A DNA stretch of 64,000 bases from Erigeron canadensis (GCF_010389155.1 NC_057762.1:30006055-30070054), one strand, 5' to 3'; counted from the first letter of the stretch, positions 1 through 12,794 are shown. The notes: generated by a model from the sequence alone, not told the origin. Program-made: numbers and translations.

Positions 1-128
1 GATGCTAAAATATGGAGCTATAACTAATGAATCTCATCTAAGGTAAACAGCAATGCTTAAGAACATATAAATCACCAAAAAAGGATTCAATTAATTCCTA
101 CTAAGATAGAGATAGACAACACAAGTAC

Positions 129-2505
129 CTCGTCCGAAGAGATAGTAATTATTTGTTCATCTGATCCAGCCACAAGATCGGTAACCTTAACTTCTACACC
201 AATTTCATTCTGGAGCAACTCCATAAACCCGTCTGATTGCCCAATAACACTATCAACCTTATCTTTAGGGCAAAGAATTCGAAATACAATATCTTCTGGA
301 TAGACGGACTGAGCATTGTCAGACATGGGACTAGCTCCGGTATCATTAGCATAACCAGATGGACGCGACCCCTGATTAAAGCTTCTAGAATTGTTTAAAC
401 CACCAGGAAACCGTGACCCATAGTTAGGCCCATCCATTGATGGTCGGCGGTTCATGTTATTTGGGTGATGCATAAAATCCTCTTCAGGAAAGAACCGATC
501 AGGTGACTGTAGCCGTCCATGAAAATGACTACGATCCCGGTGCTGACTCTCCCTCAATCGTGAGGAAATAATTTCTATCGCATTTTTTACCGAGATCAGA
601 TCACCAACAACCTGTCAAATATAAAGACACGGTTTTTACATTAACAATAGATTATCAAAACATGAGTATGAAAAGGAACATTAATAAAACAACAAAACAG
701 ATGATACTATCATTAGTTTCTGGCAACACATCTGTTAAGGGTCAGTTTGGCTTAGCTTATTAAAGGACACTAATAAGCATTTATCATCAAAGCAGTTTAT
801 CAGCTTACCTTCTTATCAGCCTTGATATGCTGACTTTTAAATGCCAAAAATGCATAGCTGTTTTAGATTGCTAATAAGCTTTTTTCTAATAAACATCAGC
901 GTAACCATATAAGCTACCACAAACCCCTAAATATAATCATTCTACAAGAACAATGTCCTCATATTATACAATGTGGCTTTTGAATACATAGCTATTTGAC
1001 TTATCCAACATACCTACGAATCAATAGGACCATCAATGGCTTCCAATACTAACAAATAAGCACAAAAAATGGCACAAACCAAATTACGTGATTAATCATT
1101 CAACCTACAACGAGAAGTTTCTTTCTACACTTACCTTTCTCTACAATTCAAATTAGGTACTATTTTCTAACGGTTCTTATTAACAATGTCTCCACTCACA
1201 TGCCATGATAATTCAAACATACAGTCCACATGACTTCATATATTGTTCTCAATCAGTGCAAACCAGTTCAATCGCTATTCATGAATATATCATACAAATA
1301 AGCTCGCCTATCAAACTAGAATCCACTTATCAAAAAAGTACCAAAGTTTCAGGTAAGCCACACTAAAGTCAAAAAGAGTGTTTAGTCAAATAGTTGTCAC
1401 TACTAGTGCTCTTTCGTAACTCTACCTACTTTTGTCCATAAGGTCTAACTCTAACCAATTGTTCAAAGATATCCTCAAATCCTCAGATACGTCAGTTTCT
1501 TCGTACAAAGCAATATAAGTGAAAGCTTCGACACTGCACAAGCAACATTACTTCACATGACAATTATTTAAGCATCATGTTTGCAAGTCCACAATCTAAA
1601 ATGATACACATACAGTCATACTCAAATTCAACAAGTTAACAGTCTCAAAAACAACTCCAGTACAAAATAAATGGACCTTAAATCTAACATCATTTCATTC
1701 TCAAACTCCCAAATTAGCACAAGTTAAAGTTAGTCCAAGTTTCTAGTTATTATGTTCCAACCTGCACAACTTCCTCAGCCATAGTAACACATCTAGGAAT
1801 ACTATTATCTCTAGGCAAAACCCGAATATGCGTCTTGGTTTCCATCCTCATTTGCTCAATAATCTTCCCACCTTTCCCAAGCAAACTCCCAACGTGCATT
1901 CTCGAAACAACTAATCTGGCAACCAACTTATTCATGCCACCTCCTCCTCTTCCACCATACATTCCAACATCCTCTTCTTCAACCCCATATCCATACCCAC
2001 CGTAGCCGCCCCCACCACCATCACTCTCCAATATCCTCTCATTAATCAACAACAATGCCTCCTGTGCAGGGCTAAAATTCGGCATCCGTCCATCGGGGTC
2101 ACGCCTTCTCGTATCCGAAATCTCGATAATCCTTTCCTCATCACCAGGTAATAACTCATGTACATTAATCCAAGCACCTGTATGTTGCCTAATTGCTTTT
2201 ATTATACTTCCTGATTTCCCTATCACACTTCCTGCTTTTGTATCATGGCATAATATCCTATAACTAGTTGTCACCATTAAAGACGATCCTTCTTGCGGCT
2301 TCCGGCCACCACCTCCGCCAGCTCCAGCACCGGCCATTGACCGGCGCTGGTGGTGGTGGTTGTTTGGACCACCGTAATGACCGCCGCCGTTGTAGTTGTT
2401 ATAACGTTGTTTAGTTTGCCTAGGGTTTAGGGTTTCCATATGATGGTCATTGTTATAGTCTTGGTGATCGTAATAGTATCGCTTAGATCTTGATCGATCC
2501 ATCAT
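129..2505 (-). CDS. RCF3: KH-domain RNA-binding protein, RCF3/HOS5-like (partial, 5' part)
   Basis: Exon 1 is 2505-1762 (248 codons) and exon 2 is 611-129 (161 codons); the intron has GT-AG ends and is in phase 0. The gene continues past the left edge. The start is the first of two adjacent ATGs (2505, 2502) before the RSRSKRYYY motif. The N-terminus is low complexity, rich in Asn, His and Gly (residues 1-75). KH1 lies at about 81-158 (GKSG loop). A Gly-rich linker follows, then KH2 at about 193-268 (GKGG loop), completed across the splice junction. A further KH starts near 355, where the loop reads GQSD, so its second Gly is lost. The MDRSRSK start and multi-KH layout resemble the Arabidopsis multi-KH protein RCF3/HOS5/SHI1, a nuclear regulator of pre-mRNA and stress-gene processing. 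The exact orthologue is inferred; the KH family is certain. Confidence 0.88.
739..927. mobile_element. Tourist-like MITE in the KH-gene intron
   Basis: A 189-bp AT-rich element begins GGGTCAGTTTGG and ends CCACAAACCCC, so its termini are imperfect inverted repeats. Both sides carry TAA (736-738 and 928-930), the target duplication expected of Harbinger-derived MITEs. It lies inside the long first intron and leaves the splice sites untouched. Confidence 0.5.
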
Positions 2506-3151
2506 TGTTTGATAATTGATTAGATGAGTATTTTCTAGGGCAGATATATACAATAGATATAATATAAAGTTAGTATTAAACAGGGAATGTAAAGTGAGAT
2601 TGAAACCCTAGAAATGGAGCAAGTATTGTTTTGTTTAGTGGAGGTTATTTGCCGGTGGATAAATCTAATTTGGGGGTTTTTTATTTATTTAAATGATGAT
2701 TGGTAACTGTGACCCTGCGACATGACTATACTAGCTGTCCATACAAACCATCGGGGGGTGATTATACATTTTCTTAATTTTTTTCATTTTTTTGAAATAG
2801 TAAAAGAGGCATGAGGTTCGATGATTTTTTGTATGAATACTTTAGTTGAAAATCTTCTTATTGAAATCTTCTAACTTAATACATAACTTTAAAATTTTTA
2901 TGATACCCGCTAAATAGAAAAAAGGCTTTCATAAGAACTTTTCTCTATATTGATTAGGTGCAACGTATGCATGCTCGCACAATGTGACGGTGTCACGGTG
3001 ATAACAATGTAGTTATTTTTTAAAAGTATTTAATGTAAAATAAAATTATTTTAAATGTTAATAAATATATGTTGTAATAATTTCGTTAATGATGTTTTAA
3101 ATATATTAAGTGAAATTATTTAAATTTGTAAATAAAAAAGAGACATTTTAA
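2506..3151. other. Upstream region of the KH gene, no gene seen
   Basis: This should hold the KH gene promoter and 5' leader (minus strand). I see no convincing TATA box and no coding sequence. The right part is plain AT-rich DNA up to the Harbinger boundary. Confidence 0.5.
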
Positions 3152-3154
3152 GGT

Positions 3155-6100
3155 GTCTCCTCGTCTTGTATCTCCGGTAAGGCGTCCCGGTGACTACTCG
3201 GTTGGACTACTGGATCTCCAATATGAACTGGGTTAATCGCACGACCGTTATCTTTGATAATCATGTTGTGCATTATCACACACGCATACACCAAATTCCT
3301 AATTGTGTTGATCGAACGTTAACGAAATGGTCGAGCAAGGATACCCCATTTTTGCTTCAGAACACCGAAAGCCCGTTCAACATCCTTGCGAGCCGACTCT
3401 GTGCTTTTTTGAACATTTTTTCTTTCGGATCGGTAGGATATTTGTACCCCTTAACAAACGTAGACCACACAAGATATATGACATCGACTAGATAGTAGCC
3501 ACGTTTGTACCTATACCCATTCACAGTGAATGGGCAGTTAAGCGCAGTGCCCATACGCTCAGGGAGGAACAAGGGAGATTGTTGCAGAACATTGATGTCG
3601 TTTAGCGAACCGAGAGGGCCAAAGAATGTGTGCCATATCCACATATCTTGAGACGTCGTCGCCTCCATCATAATAGTGGGGTGTTCATGATCACCCCGCT
3701 TATATTGACCCCTGAACTCGTTTGGACACATTTTCCAAGCCAAATGTGTACAATCTAGACTGCTGGTCATCCCGGGGATGTGATGTCTCGCTTCGTGCGC
3801 TTCATACAACCGTAGTATATCATGGGTTGTAGGTCTTCGCAGAAACTCTGTTTCATATGTCTGAACAATAGCGTCACAAAATATAACGCCCCAAACTTTT
3901 TTAATGATCATTTAATAAAATATTGCACAAGTTGGAAAAATTTTGGTACTTAGAAAAATAATGCAAATTTTCGTGGAAAATCGAAATGTTATAAATCAAG
4001 AAATGACAAATGGAATATTCTTATAATGGTATAATAAGACTAATTTACAAGTTTCATGACTCGGGAAGTTCAAACGAAGGCTCGGTAAAAATGATGTCGA
4101 GGACAGCAGATGGAGGATGGTATGGCGGATGATCCGCGTTCTCCTGCGGATGCTCTGAAGGATGATAAGCAGCATCCGCAGTTTCCTGCAGTTCTACCAC
4201 AATTGTCAACCTTTCTTGACAACATTTTTATGACCAAAAAGACATATACTTAAACACACAAAGAAGTTATAATTACACATTCCAACATTTCAACGATGAC
4301 CATTTCTCAAAAACACAATTCTTCACCATGACGGGACGTCTTACCCAAGTTGACACTTTTCATGTCAACCACCATTCATACTTTACAATTCCAAAAGACA
4401 CACTTATGACCATTTTTGCAGAAATGTACCAAACAAAGTTTACCAAAAGAGACATTACATCAAGAGCCATGGGGATGAGGGATTTCTAAGTCTCTACCAA
4501 AAGATCGTCATTCTTCCACGAATGACCTAATTACCTTAAATCTTGCAAAAACTTCGCTTCAAACACTTTAAGCTCTAGATCACACTAGTTCCTTATTCCG
4601 GAACTACCTATAAGAGAGTAAACATCTAAAAATATAAGCAAAGGCTTAGTGAATACACTTGCATACATTTATGAATACGAAGGAGGGCATGTACAAGGAC
4701 TATTACATGTAACCTATGGCATCGTCATGACACATTTACATGCTCACCTTGCACTCTAACAACACATATATGGATCCATATAAGCTAAACAATCATAACA
4801 ATCATGTCAGTCGGAATTCTTAGGCCCCGGAGGTTCTTAGGCCTCATAAACAATGTCTCACATGGGCTTAACACCGAACCAATTACCATGCTTGGAACAT
4901 TCACATCTCATGGTAATTGGCCCAACGTATACATAAAGGTATGCAAATATACTCACCTCCTCCACAACAAGGACAATAAAGCTATAACAATAATGCTCAA
5001 CAAGCTCAACCTATAATCATATCATAAAAATGCATTAAGCTTATATTCACAACTTGACTAGCTCAACCTAGTCTTACTCAATCACTAGCCTTTCTAAACC
5101 CAAAACCCAACCCATTTGTCATTGAGTTACTTCCATTATCAAGATTAACATTAGGTAGTTCAACCTATCATTTTCATCCATATTCCATTAACAGCAAACT
5201 CATATTTTCTCATAAACTCAAATTATCACATAACCCTATAAATTTCATAATCAAATGCATCATATAACTCAATGACAACTAGGTTAACTAAGGAATTGGG
5301 GAAAAACTACCATAATTCAAATTCTAGCAAAACCCCCAAAATGGTTCATCCATAAACCCTAATTCTCAATAACAAATGAAATAATGAAATAGAAATCAAT
5401 ACCTCACAATAGAAGATAATAGCTTAGGTTTTCAATTCACCAATTTTTCCCTTTTCTTAATTAATTTCGGCCACCACCTAGAACCACCAAAACCCTAACT
5501 TTCAAACTCTTGAATGGAGATAAATTAATGGTGATGATTGTTAGGGTGATATCTAGTATTGAATTTGAAAGTATTTTGACCTTGATTTTGAAGGAAATGG
5601 GGGTGGATTGCATGTGAAAGAAGAAGAAGAAGAATATTGGAATAAGAATTAGATGGGTGTGTGTGGCTGGCACATTCTATGGGTGCCACGACCCACTTCC
5701 ATTTTTGAGGGTATTTTACCCGCTACCCATTAAAGTTCCAACTAAATTAACCCCATATTCAAAAATAAAGCACTAGGAAATTAATTTAATGTCAAAACTA
5801 TAAATAGGGGTTAATTTCTTTTACCTTAAAATCTTGGGGTGTTACACATAACATTTGCAGGCATTCACGTGATATTCATTCTGCCATCTCTAAGTACTCA
5901 TCGTACTCATCTGTATTACCGGTTGTGAGTTGCCTAATTGTAGATGTACACTTTTGAATAGGTGTGAAACTTTTTTTCAGGCGAGTATCTAATGACTCCC
6001 AGAAATAGGAGTATCTCGCCTCAAGATCTCGAACGATTTTTAAAAACAAGTGTTTAGGCATGCGGTAACTATCTTCAAAAAAATCACCATCATATTTGGG

Positions 6101-6292
6101 TTCCTCGCAAAAGTAGTCACGATGCAACCTTTGTGAAGCGGCCCAACGGTCACGGTTGACGACTTTGCGCCTTGACCTGGAACTTTCAGCTTCGTCCTCC
6201 TTAATCGCGGCTGCAAACACCTCTAGACTACTATCGTCTGACCACTCGAACGGTTCATCTAACAAAGTGGTAGAACCAATTCGTTTTTCCAA
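3155..6292 (-). pseudogene. Harbinger transposase (HARB1/ALP1-like DDE nuclease), broken
   Basis: The coding strand runs from ATG at 6292 to about 5846, then resumes at about 3881. The N-terminal part has the usual helical segment ending DEYLEMAE. The C-terminal part has the DDE-4 landmarks SLDCTH (first Asp), GSLNDINVL (second Asp) and, in a shifted frame, DVERAFGVL (the Glu). Breaks seen: an in-frame TGA just after DEYLEMAE where the family has Arg, consistent with CGA to TGA; the LTR-like insertion; a one-base loss near 3396-3400 that moves the Glu motif out of frame; and a TAA near 3320. In autonomous elements this nuclease cuts at the TIRs together with a Myb-like partner. This copy cannot encode it. 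Confidence 0.85.
3882..5846 (-). mobile_element. Probable solo LTR nested in the Harbinger transposase
   Basis: Read on the minus strand the insert starts TGTAACACCCCAAG and ends GGGGCGTTATA, so the ends are inverted matches (11 bp, 2 mismatches). The flanks show a degraded duplication: CAAAA (3877-3881) versus CATAA (5847-5851) as a 5-bp site, or CACAAAATA versus CACATAACA as 9 bp. Removing the insert and one flank copy brings the transposase back into frame. The TGTAAC start and the absence of any coding region fit a solo LTR of a Ty3-type element. A non-autonomous MULE with a 9-bp duplication is the alternative. Short open frames inside are not genes. Confidence 0.6.
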
Positions 6293-6602
6293 TATTGTTT
6301 GATAAGATTTGTAACTTTTTGAAAGAAAAGTGTGTTGTTTGTGTGTGTTTGAATATGCGTTGTTTGTGTGTATGGAAGAAGATGTGTATTGATATATATA
6401 TATATATATAAACTAGAAAAAAAGGGAATTAGCCGTTGAACGGTCAAAAAAAGCCTCGAAAACGTAAACACTCACTCTTTAAGCGATGTGGACGGACCAC
6501 TCAAATTCAGTCACGCGTGGGTCATCCCGTGTTGGCGACAGTGTGCAAGTGAGTGGTCGGATGCCTCACTACCGCGAGCACTGAGTGTTGCCAACACCCT
6601 AA

Positions 6603-6994
6603 ATAAATGGAATTTGTGGTGTAATTCTTTGTAGATATTGTATCTGTACTTATGTAGCAATTTGTTAGATTTGTTGTTTATAATATATAAATATATATTG
6701 GCTGTTCGAATAAAGGAAAATAGTAAATTCTTTAAGAATTTTTTTAAAAAATCTCTTAAAGCCTTTAAAGCATGATATGTGAATTAAACTATCTCAAATC
6801 TTGATTTTGTCACATAATCCTAATCTTGTATTGATTTTTATGATAATTAATCAAATAGATATATCATTTCACTTATAGAACACATGAACTTCAATATTAA
6901 AGTGTACATAAAAAATTCATTCCTCAACGATATTAATACAAACATGTAATATATCCTAGTTTGTTTTTGTAATATTGTATTTGTTTTTTTTTTG
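6603..6994. other. Intergenic, nothing recognised
   Basis: AT-rich sequence with no ORF, repeat boundary or RNA gene that I can support. Confidence 0.5.
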
Positions 6995-7217
6995 TGTTCA
7001 ATCCCTTGTCTTTAGAAATAGAGGTTATGGGTCTGATTCTCATGCCCAACAAGGCTGGATGTTCTTTTCTACTTTTGGTATAACCTGAAAGCAGTCTCCT
7101 CTTTACCTTTGGTAGAGGTAAGGTTGTCTACATATCAACCTCCCTCATGCATACAACGTCGAAGACGATATTGGGTTCCAAAACATGTAGAAGACGACAT
7201 TGGGAATTACTTTTTTT
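6995..7217 (+). repeat. Degraded SINE (family 1), older copy
   Basis: About 200 bp align with the intact SINE at 21355-21596. Shared blocks include CATGCCCAACAAGGCTGG, TAAGGTTGTCTAC and GAAGACGACATTGGGA. The tRNA-like head has decayed, no clear target duplication remains, and the copy ends in a T-run as in the younger one. Confidence 0.65.
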
Positions 7218-8285
7218 CCCATATATTCATTTGTGTAAATCATTTATGAGAACACATACGTATATAACTTGGTAGTTGTCGAGAATGTATTCCGAATATG
7301 ACATAATTTTGAATAAAAGTGTCTTAGCTTGCCATTATTATTGATGTGAGTTTGATAATTAAAATAAGCTTGTTTTTTTATGCTTTAGATTTTGAGTTCT
7401 CGGATACATAACAACAACACGCTTTCACGCTTGAAAGTTTGGCACGAAGCTGGATACACTTAGGATACTCCGTCAAGTTATATGAGTGGAATTGAATTGA
7501 AGTTCTTTGTGAAAGATATACTTTGTGCTTCATCCGAGTCGATCTTGAATCTCATGCAGCGGAACTTTTTCTCAACATCCGAGCTAGGTAAGTGTTCTAG
7601 AAACCGGTTATGGTTTTGGCGAGGTCTTTTAAAGTGACATAGCCGGTTATGAAGATGGTGAATATGCATCCTCGAGAAAAAAAATTGTTTGAAAAATATA
7701 CTTAATTTCCAGTTCATGCATGGTGAAGGAGGTATTTTATATAGTGTTCAACTCTGCATGTGATCCACTGACTGTCCATTGGTATATGTAGATATGTAGT
7801 AGGAACTATCGATCATTTTAGGCATATATTTTTCTTTCTATAAGTTATGTGTCACATTTTCTAATACTCCATAGTTTACCTGCAGATACATGCATGAGGT
7901 ATATGCATCCACTTCTACTGAAATACATATATTTATCTATTTTCCTTATTTTTCATATCCGTAATCAATGAAAACCCCGTTAAAAAGATAAATGGGAATA
8001 AACAAGTTGCTCTAGTTTCTATATGTTGTAGATAAGATATAACAGGGTGGGTGGGTCGGTGGCTGTGGTGGTCGACAGTGGAATGTCAACTACATATGGT
8101 AGTCTAGCATGATATGAGGTAGATGAAGAAAGAGGGTAACGGGAGTGCAATGGTGAGAAAGGGGGCCATCGTAGATGATGATGATGGACGTGACTGAAGA
8201 TGGTGGGGTTGGCATCGACCTAACAAAGGAAGGAAAATTACTTTGAAGTATACTTTGAAAAAAATTCAACTTTATCTATCCAAAC
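7218..8285. other. Intergenic, nothing recognised
   Basis: No supported gene. A 79-codon open frame on the minus strand (7478-7717) matches no family I know and shows no splice context. A GT-rich patch lies at about 8045-8220. Confidence 0.4.
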
Positions 8286-8510
8286 TGTTGCTTGTGATAA
8301 CAAAAGACCAGAAAACTTGATAATCTTATTCAATGATAAAGTTGCCATATATATAGCAGTTGAGTACAACGGTAAGCAAAGAAAAAGTAAAACCACTAAA
8401 CCACTTCTACCCATGACTCCTAAAGACTAGGTATTAACCTATAGATCAGGAAGTACATTATTATTAAAAAAAAAACACGTGCAAACGTAACCTTTGAATT
8501 ATTCTCAACA
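8286..8510 (-). repeat. Copia 3' LTR (225 bp)
   Basis: On the plus strand it begins TGTTGCTTGTG and ends TTCTCAACA, the TG...CA ends of an LTR. It is the downstream LTR because the gag-pol frame runs on the minus strand. It differs from the other LTR at two C/T sites and in an A-run (10 versus 11). Confidence 0.95.
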
Positions 8511-8519
8511 CCCCCTCTT
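8511..8519 (-). other. Copia polypurine tract
   Basis: On the minus strand AAGAGGGGG directly abuts the 3' LTR, the expected place for plus-strand priming during reverse transcription. Confidence 0.8.
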
Positions 8520-8533
8520 AATTCAAAAGGTTC

Positions 8534-11500
8534 TCAACCCAAGTTTTCCCAAGTGGATTTTGGATGTTCTTTTCTACTTTTTCTCAAATACACAAATTGC
8601 TCAGTCCCAAGTGGCTTTGTCAGTATGTCTGCAACTTGTTCCTGTGAAGTGCAAGACTGCAGCTCTATCTGTCTCCCTTCAACCAGATTTCAAATAAAGT
8701 GAAACTTGGTATCAATATGCTTACTACGTCCATGATGAGCTGGATTTTTGGAAAGAAATACTGCTGACATGTTGTCACAAAAGATCTGAGTTGCCCCCTC
8801 TTGCTCATAACCCAGTTCGATCAATATTTTCCTCATCCAAGTAGCTTGACAGGCTGCTGCTGTTGCCGCAATATATTCGGCCTCCGTAGTTGATAGTGCA
8901 ACTACCTCTTGTTTCTTGGAACTCCATGTGACTGCAGCGGAACCAATTGAGAAGACATTTGCTGACGTACTCTTTCTATCTTCTAGAGAGCTAGCCCAAT
9001 CGCTATCTGTATAACCGACTAATGCTACTTGATTAGTTTTCTCGTACCACAAACCCAGATTGATGGTTCCTGCAGCATATCTTAAAATTCGCTTAGCTGC
9101 ACCCATATGATAAACTGATGGTTTTTGCATGTATCTTGAGACTACCCCAACAGCAAAAGCAATATCGGGACAAGAATGTGTGAGATAAATTAAACCACCA
9201 ACGAGACTTCTATACAAGTAATCATCTGCTGGTGCTCCTCCATCTTCAGCTTGTAATTTATCGTTGGTATTCATTGGTGTAGCTACTGGCTTGCATTGTT
9301 CCATGCCAAATCTTCTTAGCAAATCTCGAGCATACTTTTGTTGTGACAAAAAAATACCTTTTGATTGCTGATTTACTTCCAGTCCAAGAAAATAGTTTAA
9401 CACTCCAATATCAGTCATCTCAAACTCATTGATCATCCTTTGCTTGAACTCAGCCACTAACTTCTTTGAAGAGCTTGTGTACACTATGTCATCAACATAC
9501 AAGCATACTACAATAACTTCACCTGTACCAGCCCTTTTTATGTATAATGTAGGCTCACTTTGACTCCTTTTATAACCATGTTGCACCAAATGACTGTCGA
9601 TTCTGCTGTACCAAGCCCGAGGGGCTTGCTTTAGCCCATACAGCGCTTTGTGTAACTTGAACACCATTTCCTCTTGCCCTTCTTTTTCGAAACCAGGAGG
9701 TTGTGTAACATAAACCTCCTCATTAAGTACTCCATTCAAAAATGCAGACTTAACATCAAATTGATATGCCATCCATCCCTTTTGAGCAGCAAGAGCAAGA
9801 ACCATCCGTATTGTTTCAAATCTAGCAACGGGTGAGAATGTTTCTTCATAATCTATTCCACGTTTTTGTGCATACCCTTTCGCAACAAGTCGGGCCTTAT
9901 GCCTTTGCACACTGCCATCTGCATGAAACTTAAGTTTAAACACCCACTTAAGTTCAATAGCTTCCTTACCAAGGGGCAAACGAGTCAGTGTCCACGTTTT
10001 ATGGTGTTCCAATGCAGCTATCTTCTCCTCCATAGCGTCTTTCCACTTCGTCATCTTGATAGCTTCTTGATGTGTACTTGGTTCAACAGCAGAGAGTGCA
10101 AACTGACATGCTTCATAATCAGAAATAGGTACAGTATTGTTATAGACTTCAATGAGGTCACGTACCCTATGAGCCGAGTCACTTGAAGCTGTACCATCTG
10201 AACCTGAAACTTCATTTGACTCGCGTGAGCTTGAACCTGCATTTGACTCATCGCTAGTTTCACCAGAAGTTGGACTTGATGGCGATGGACTACTTGTTTC
10301 ACCACTCGACGAGGAAGCATGGGAGTGATCATGACCAGAACCCTCACTATTATTAGAGGAGCTGCTTGAACCCTCATCAAAAGTATTTGAGCCGCCACCA
10401 ACACTATCATTTGGGAACACCGTACCCTTTACAAAAGTGGCATCATCTTGTTTTCTATCATTCTTTAAATCTTCACTCCATACTCCATGTTCACAAAATA
10501 CTACATCCCTACTTGGTATGATTTCTTTTTTAACAGGATCATATAATCGATAGGCCTTGGAGTTGGGTGAATACCCAACAAAGATACATTTTTTTGACTT
10601 TAAATCTAACTTCTTTCTCATTTGGGAAGGAACAAGTGCATAGGCAATACAACCAAAAACTTTCAAATGACTTACAGAGGGTTTTTTGCCATACCACATC
10701 TCGTATGGTGTTTTCCCAGAGATGGCTGTAGTAGGTGATAACGAGGTAAGATAAACTGCTGTAGATACCGCCTCACCCCAGAAGTAGTTTGGCAAACTCT
10801 TCGCCTTAAGCATGCATCTTGCCATTTCTACTATTGTTCGATTTTTTCTTTCCGCGATCCCGTTTTGCTCCGGGGTGTATGGCGCTGTCAGATCATGTCA
10901 TATCCCATTATCTACACAAAACTCATTGAACAACTTCCCGATAAATTCACCTCCACGGTCTGTTCGCAAGGCCTTGATTAAATATCCACTTTCTTTCTCA
11001 ACTTTTGTTTTAAATTTCTTAAATATTTCAAAACTTTCTGATTTCTTATTCAAAAAATACACCCAGCTCATACGAGTGTAATCATCAGTTAATAAAAAGA
11101 AGTAAAGATTACCTCCTATAGACTTAGTCTGCATAGGACCCACAAGATCAGCATGGATCAACTGGAGAGGGCAGTTGGTGCGTGATGTGCGAGTAGGAAA
11201 TGATCGTCTCGTTTGCTTTCCAAAAATACATCCTTCACATTGGTCGATATTACCAATCGATGGAAGGCCAGTCACCATGTTTTCTTTACTAAGTTGTTGC
11301 AATGCTTGTTCATGCAAGTGACCATATCTAGCATGCCACAGTGAGGAGTAACTTCCATCCATCACTAAAGTCGTGTCTACTTTTCTTTCAAGATCAAATG
11401 GAAAAGTGTTGTTAGCTGACACAGGTACCATGCATGCTACTTTTCCAGTGGACTTGTGAGTGATTGTACAAGCATCATCATCAAATAATATTCTATACCC

Positions 11501-12679
11501 ACCTTTCATTAGCTGGCCCACACTTAATAAATTATACCCCAATTCAGGAGCATATTGCACATCATGCAAAACTTTAGTTTGCCCATTACCCATTGGAAGC
11601 TTCACTACACCTTTTCCTTCAACTTGGATGCCCTTGCCATTTCCCATCTTCACATCCACTTTCTTAGTAGTATCTAAACGTTTAAAGATGACTTTATGCC
11701 CGGTCATGTGGTTAGAACAACCACTGTCAATGAACCACACGTTGGAATTTCCATCACCATTATTACGACTGGCCATGAGGGACTTGTTATCATCATCTGC
11801 TATTTCAACATCACCATGAGCCATAAAAAGTCTGCATTCATCTTCATCGTCTTCTTGTTCTACAACAGCATTGGCTTGAGGCTCGGACCAACACTCTGAT
11901 CTCACGTGACCAAATCGGTTACAGTTGAAACATTGTACTCCATTTCTTCCACGACCTCCTGATCTCCCTCGTCCTCTACCACGGCCACCACGTGTAGGGA
12001 ACCTTCCTCTACCTCTACCAAATGAGCTTTCTCCTTCCTTGGCCTGAAATGCCCGTTCTTCTTCGACATGCTCAACACTTCTATTGACCCTTCCTTCATG
12101 AGATTGGAGGGAACCCATTAATTGGTTGAAGGTTAGTTTTGTCAGATCTTTCGCCTCTTCTATCGCCGTGACCACATGATCCCATCTCATGGGTAGGCTG
12201 CGTAAAACTTTCTCAACCACCTGTTGATCAGAAACCGTATCTCCATAGGCTCTCTTTTGATTCACTATTCGGGTGACTTTTGAAAGGAAATCACCAATAG
12301 CTTCATCATCCTTCATCTGAAGAGTCTCAAACTCTCTTCTTAGCCCTTGCAACTTCACGGTTTTCACCTTAGAGTCACCTTGATACTCCGTCTGCAACAC
12401 CTTCCTTGCATTTTTGGCTGTTGTTGCGGCTGCAATACGCGAGAATATGCTGTCATGAACAGCCTGTTGAATCAACGACAAGGCACGTGCATCTTTCTTT
12501 TGATTTTCTCGTAATCTCGCAGCATCATTGTCTTCCTCTGAGAACCCAGTAGAAACCAGATCCCAGAGTTCTTGTGATCGCAAGACCGTCTTGACCCTAA
12601 TGCTCCAGAACTCGTATCCATCCCCTTTGAAAACTGGAAGGATTGGTTGAATGTTGTTGTTGCCGCTTGCAGACGCCAT
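8534..12679 (-). pseudogene. Copia gag-pol polyprotein with two in-frame stops
   Basis: One frame of 1,382 codons from ATG at 12679 to TGA at 8534-8536, in the order gag, protease, integrase, reverse transcriptase, RNase H. Seen: a UBN2-type gag N-terminus; zinc knuckle CFNCNRFGHVRSEC; protease active site DSGCSNH; the gag-pre-integrase HHCC zinc motif (RYGHLH...CEGC); integrase Asp-Asp-Glu context (HADLVGP, TDDYTR); RT with the YVDD box near 9490; and RNase H (GYTDSDWA, then HIDTKFHF). In-frame TGA codons sit at 10898-10900 (after the integrase VDNGI) and 8690-8692 (near the end of RNase H). Both stand where an Arg codon is usual and look like CGA to TGA. No frameshift was found, so it is otherwise intact. 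Confidence 0.93.
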
Positions 12680-12794
12680 CACACACTCTCTCTCACTCCT
12701 TATATATATATATGTATATATTTTTTGTTTTGTGAAATATGACTTTTTCTCTCTCACTCAGGTGCTTTTCAATTGTAATTCCTCACAGATCTGG

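Larger units (their letters stand above)
3152..6599 (-). mobile_element. Harbinger (PIF) DNA transposon with a nested insertion
   Basis: The element carries a HARB1/ALP1-type transposase remnant on the minus strand. TAA flanks both ends (3149-3151 and 6600-6602), the 3-bp target duplication of the superfamily. The left end reads GGTGTCTCC and the right end, reversed, GGGTGTTGG, an imperfect terminal inverted repeat. A ~1.96-kb LTR-like insertion occupies 3882-5846. No Myb-like accessory ORF is visible inside. The boundaries rest on short motifs and could be a few bases off. Confidence 0.6.

Noticed and set aside
4804..5673. Open frames within the LTR-like insert
   Set aside because: They lie inside non-coding LTR sequence and have no protein features.
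7478..7717. 79-codon open frame on the minus strand
   Set aside because: No recognisable domain, no start context and no neighbouring exons; composition does not stand out from the region.
7058..8582. 20-bp exact match TGGATGTTCTTTTCTACTTT between the SINE relic and the copia 3' end
   Set aside because: Low-complexity, not extended on either side; best taken as coincidence.
10051..10410. 119-codon frame on the minus strand inside the copia pol gene
   Set aside because: Overlaps the pol frame in a different phase; a shadow.
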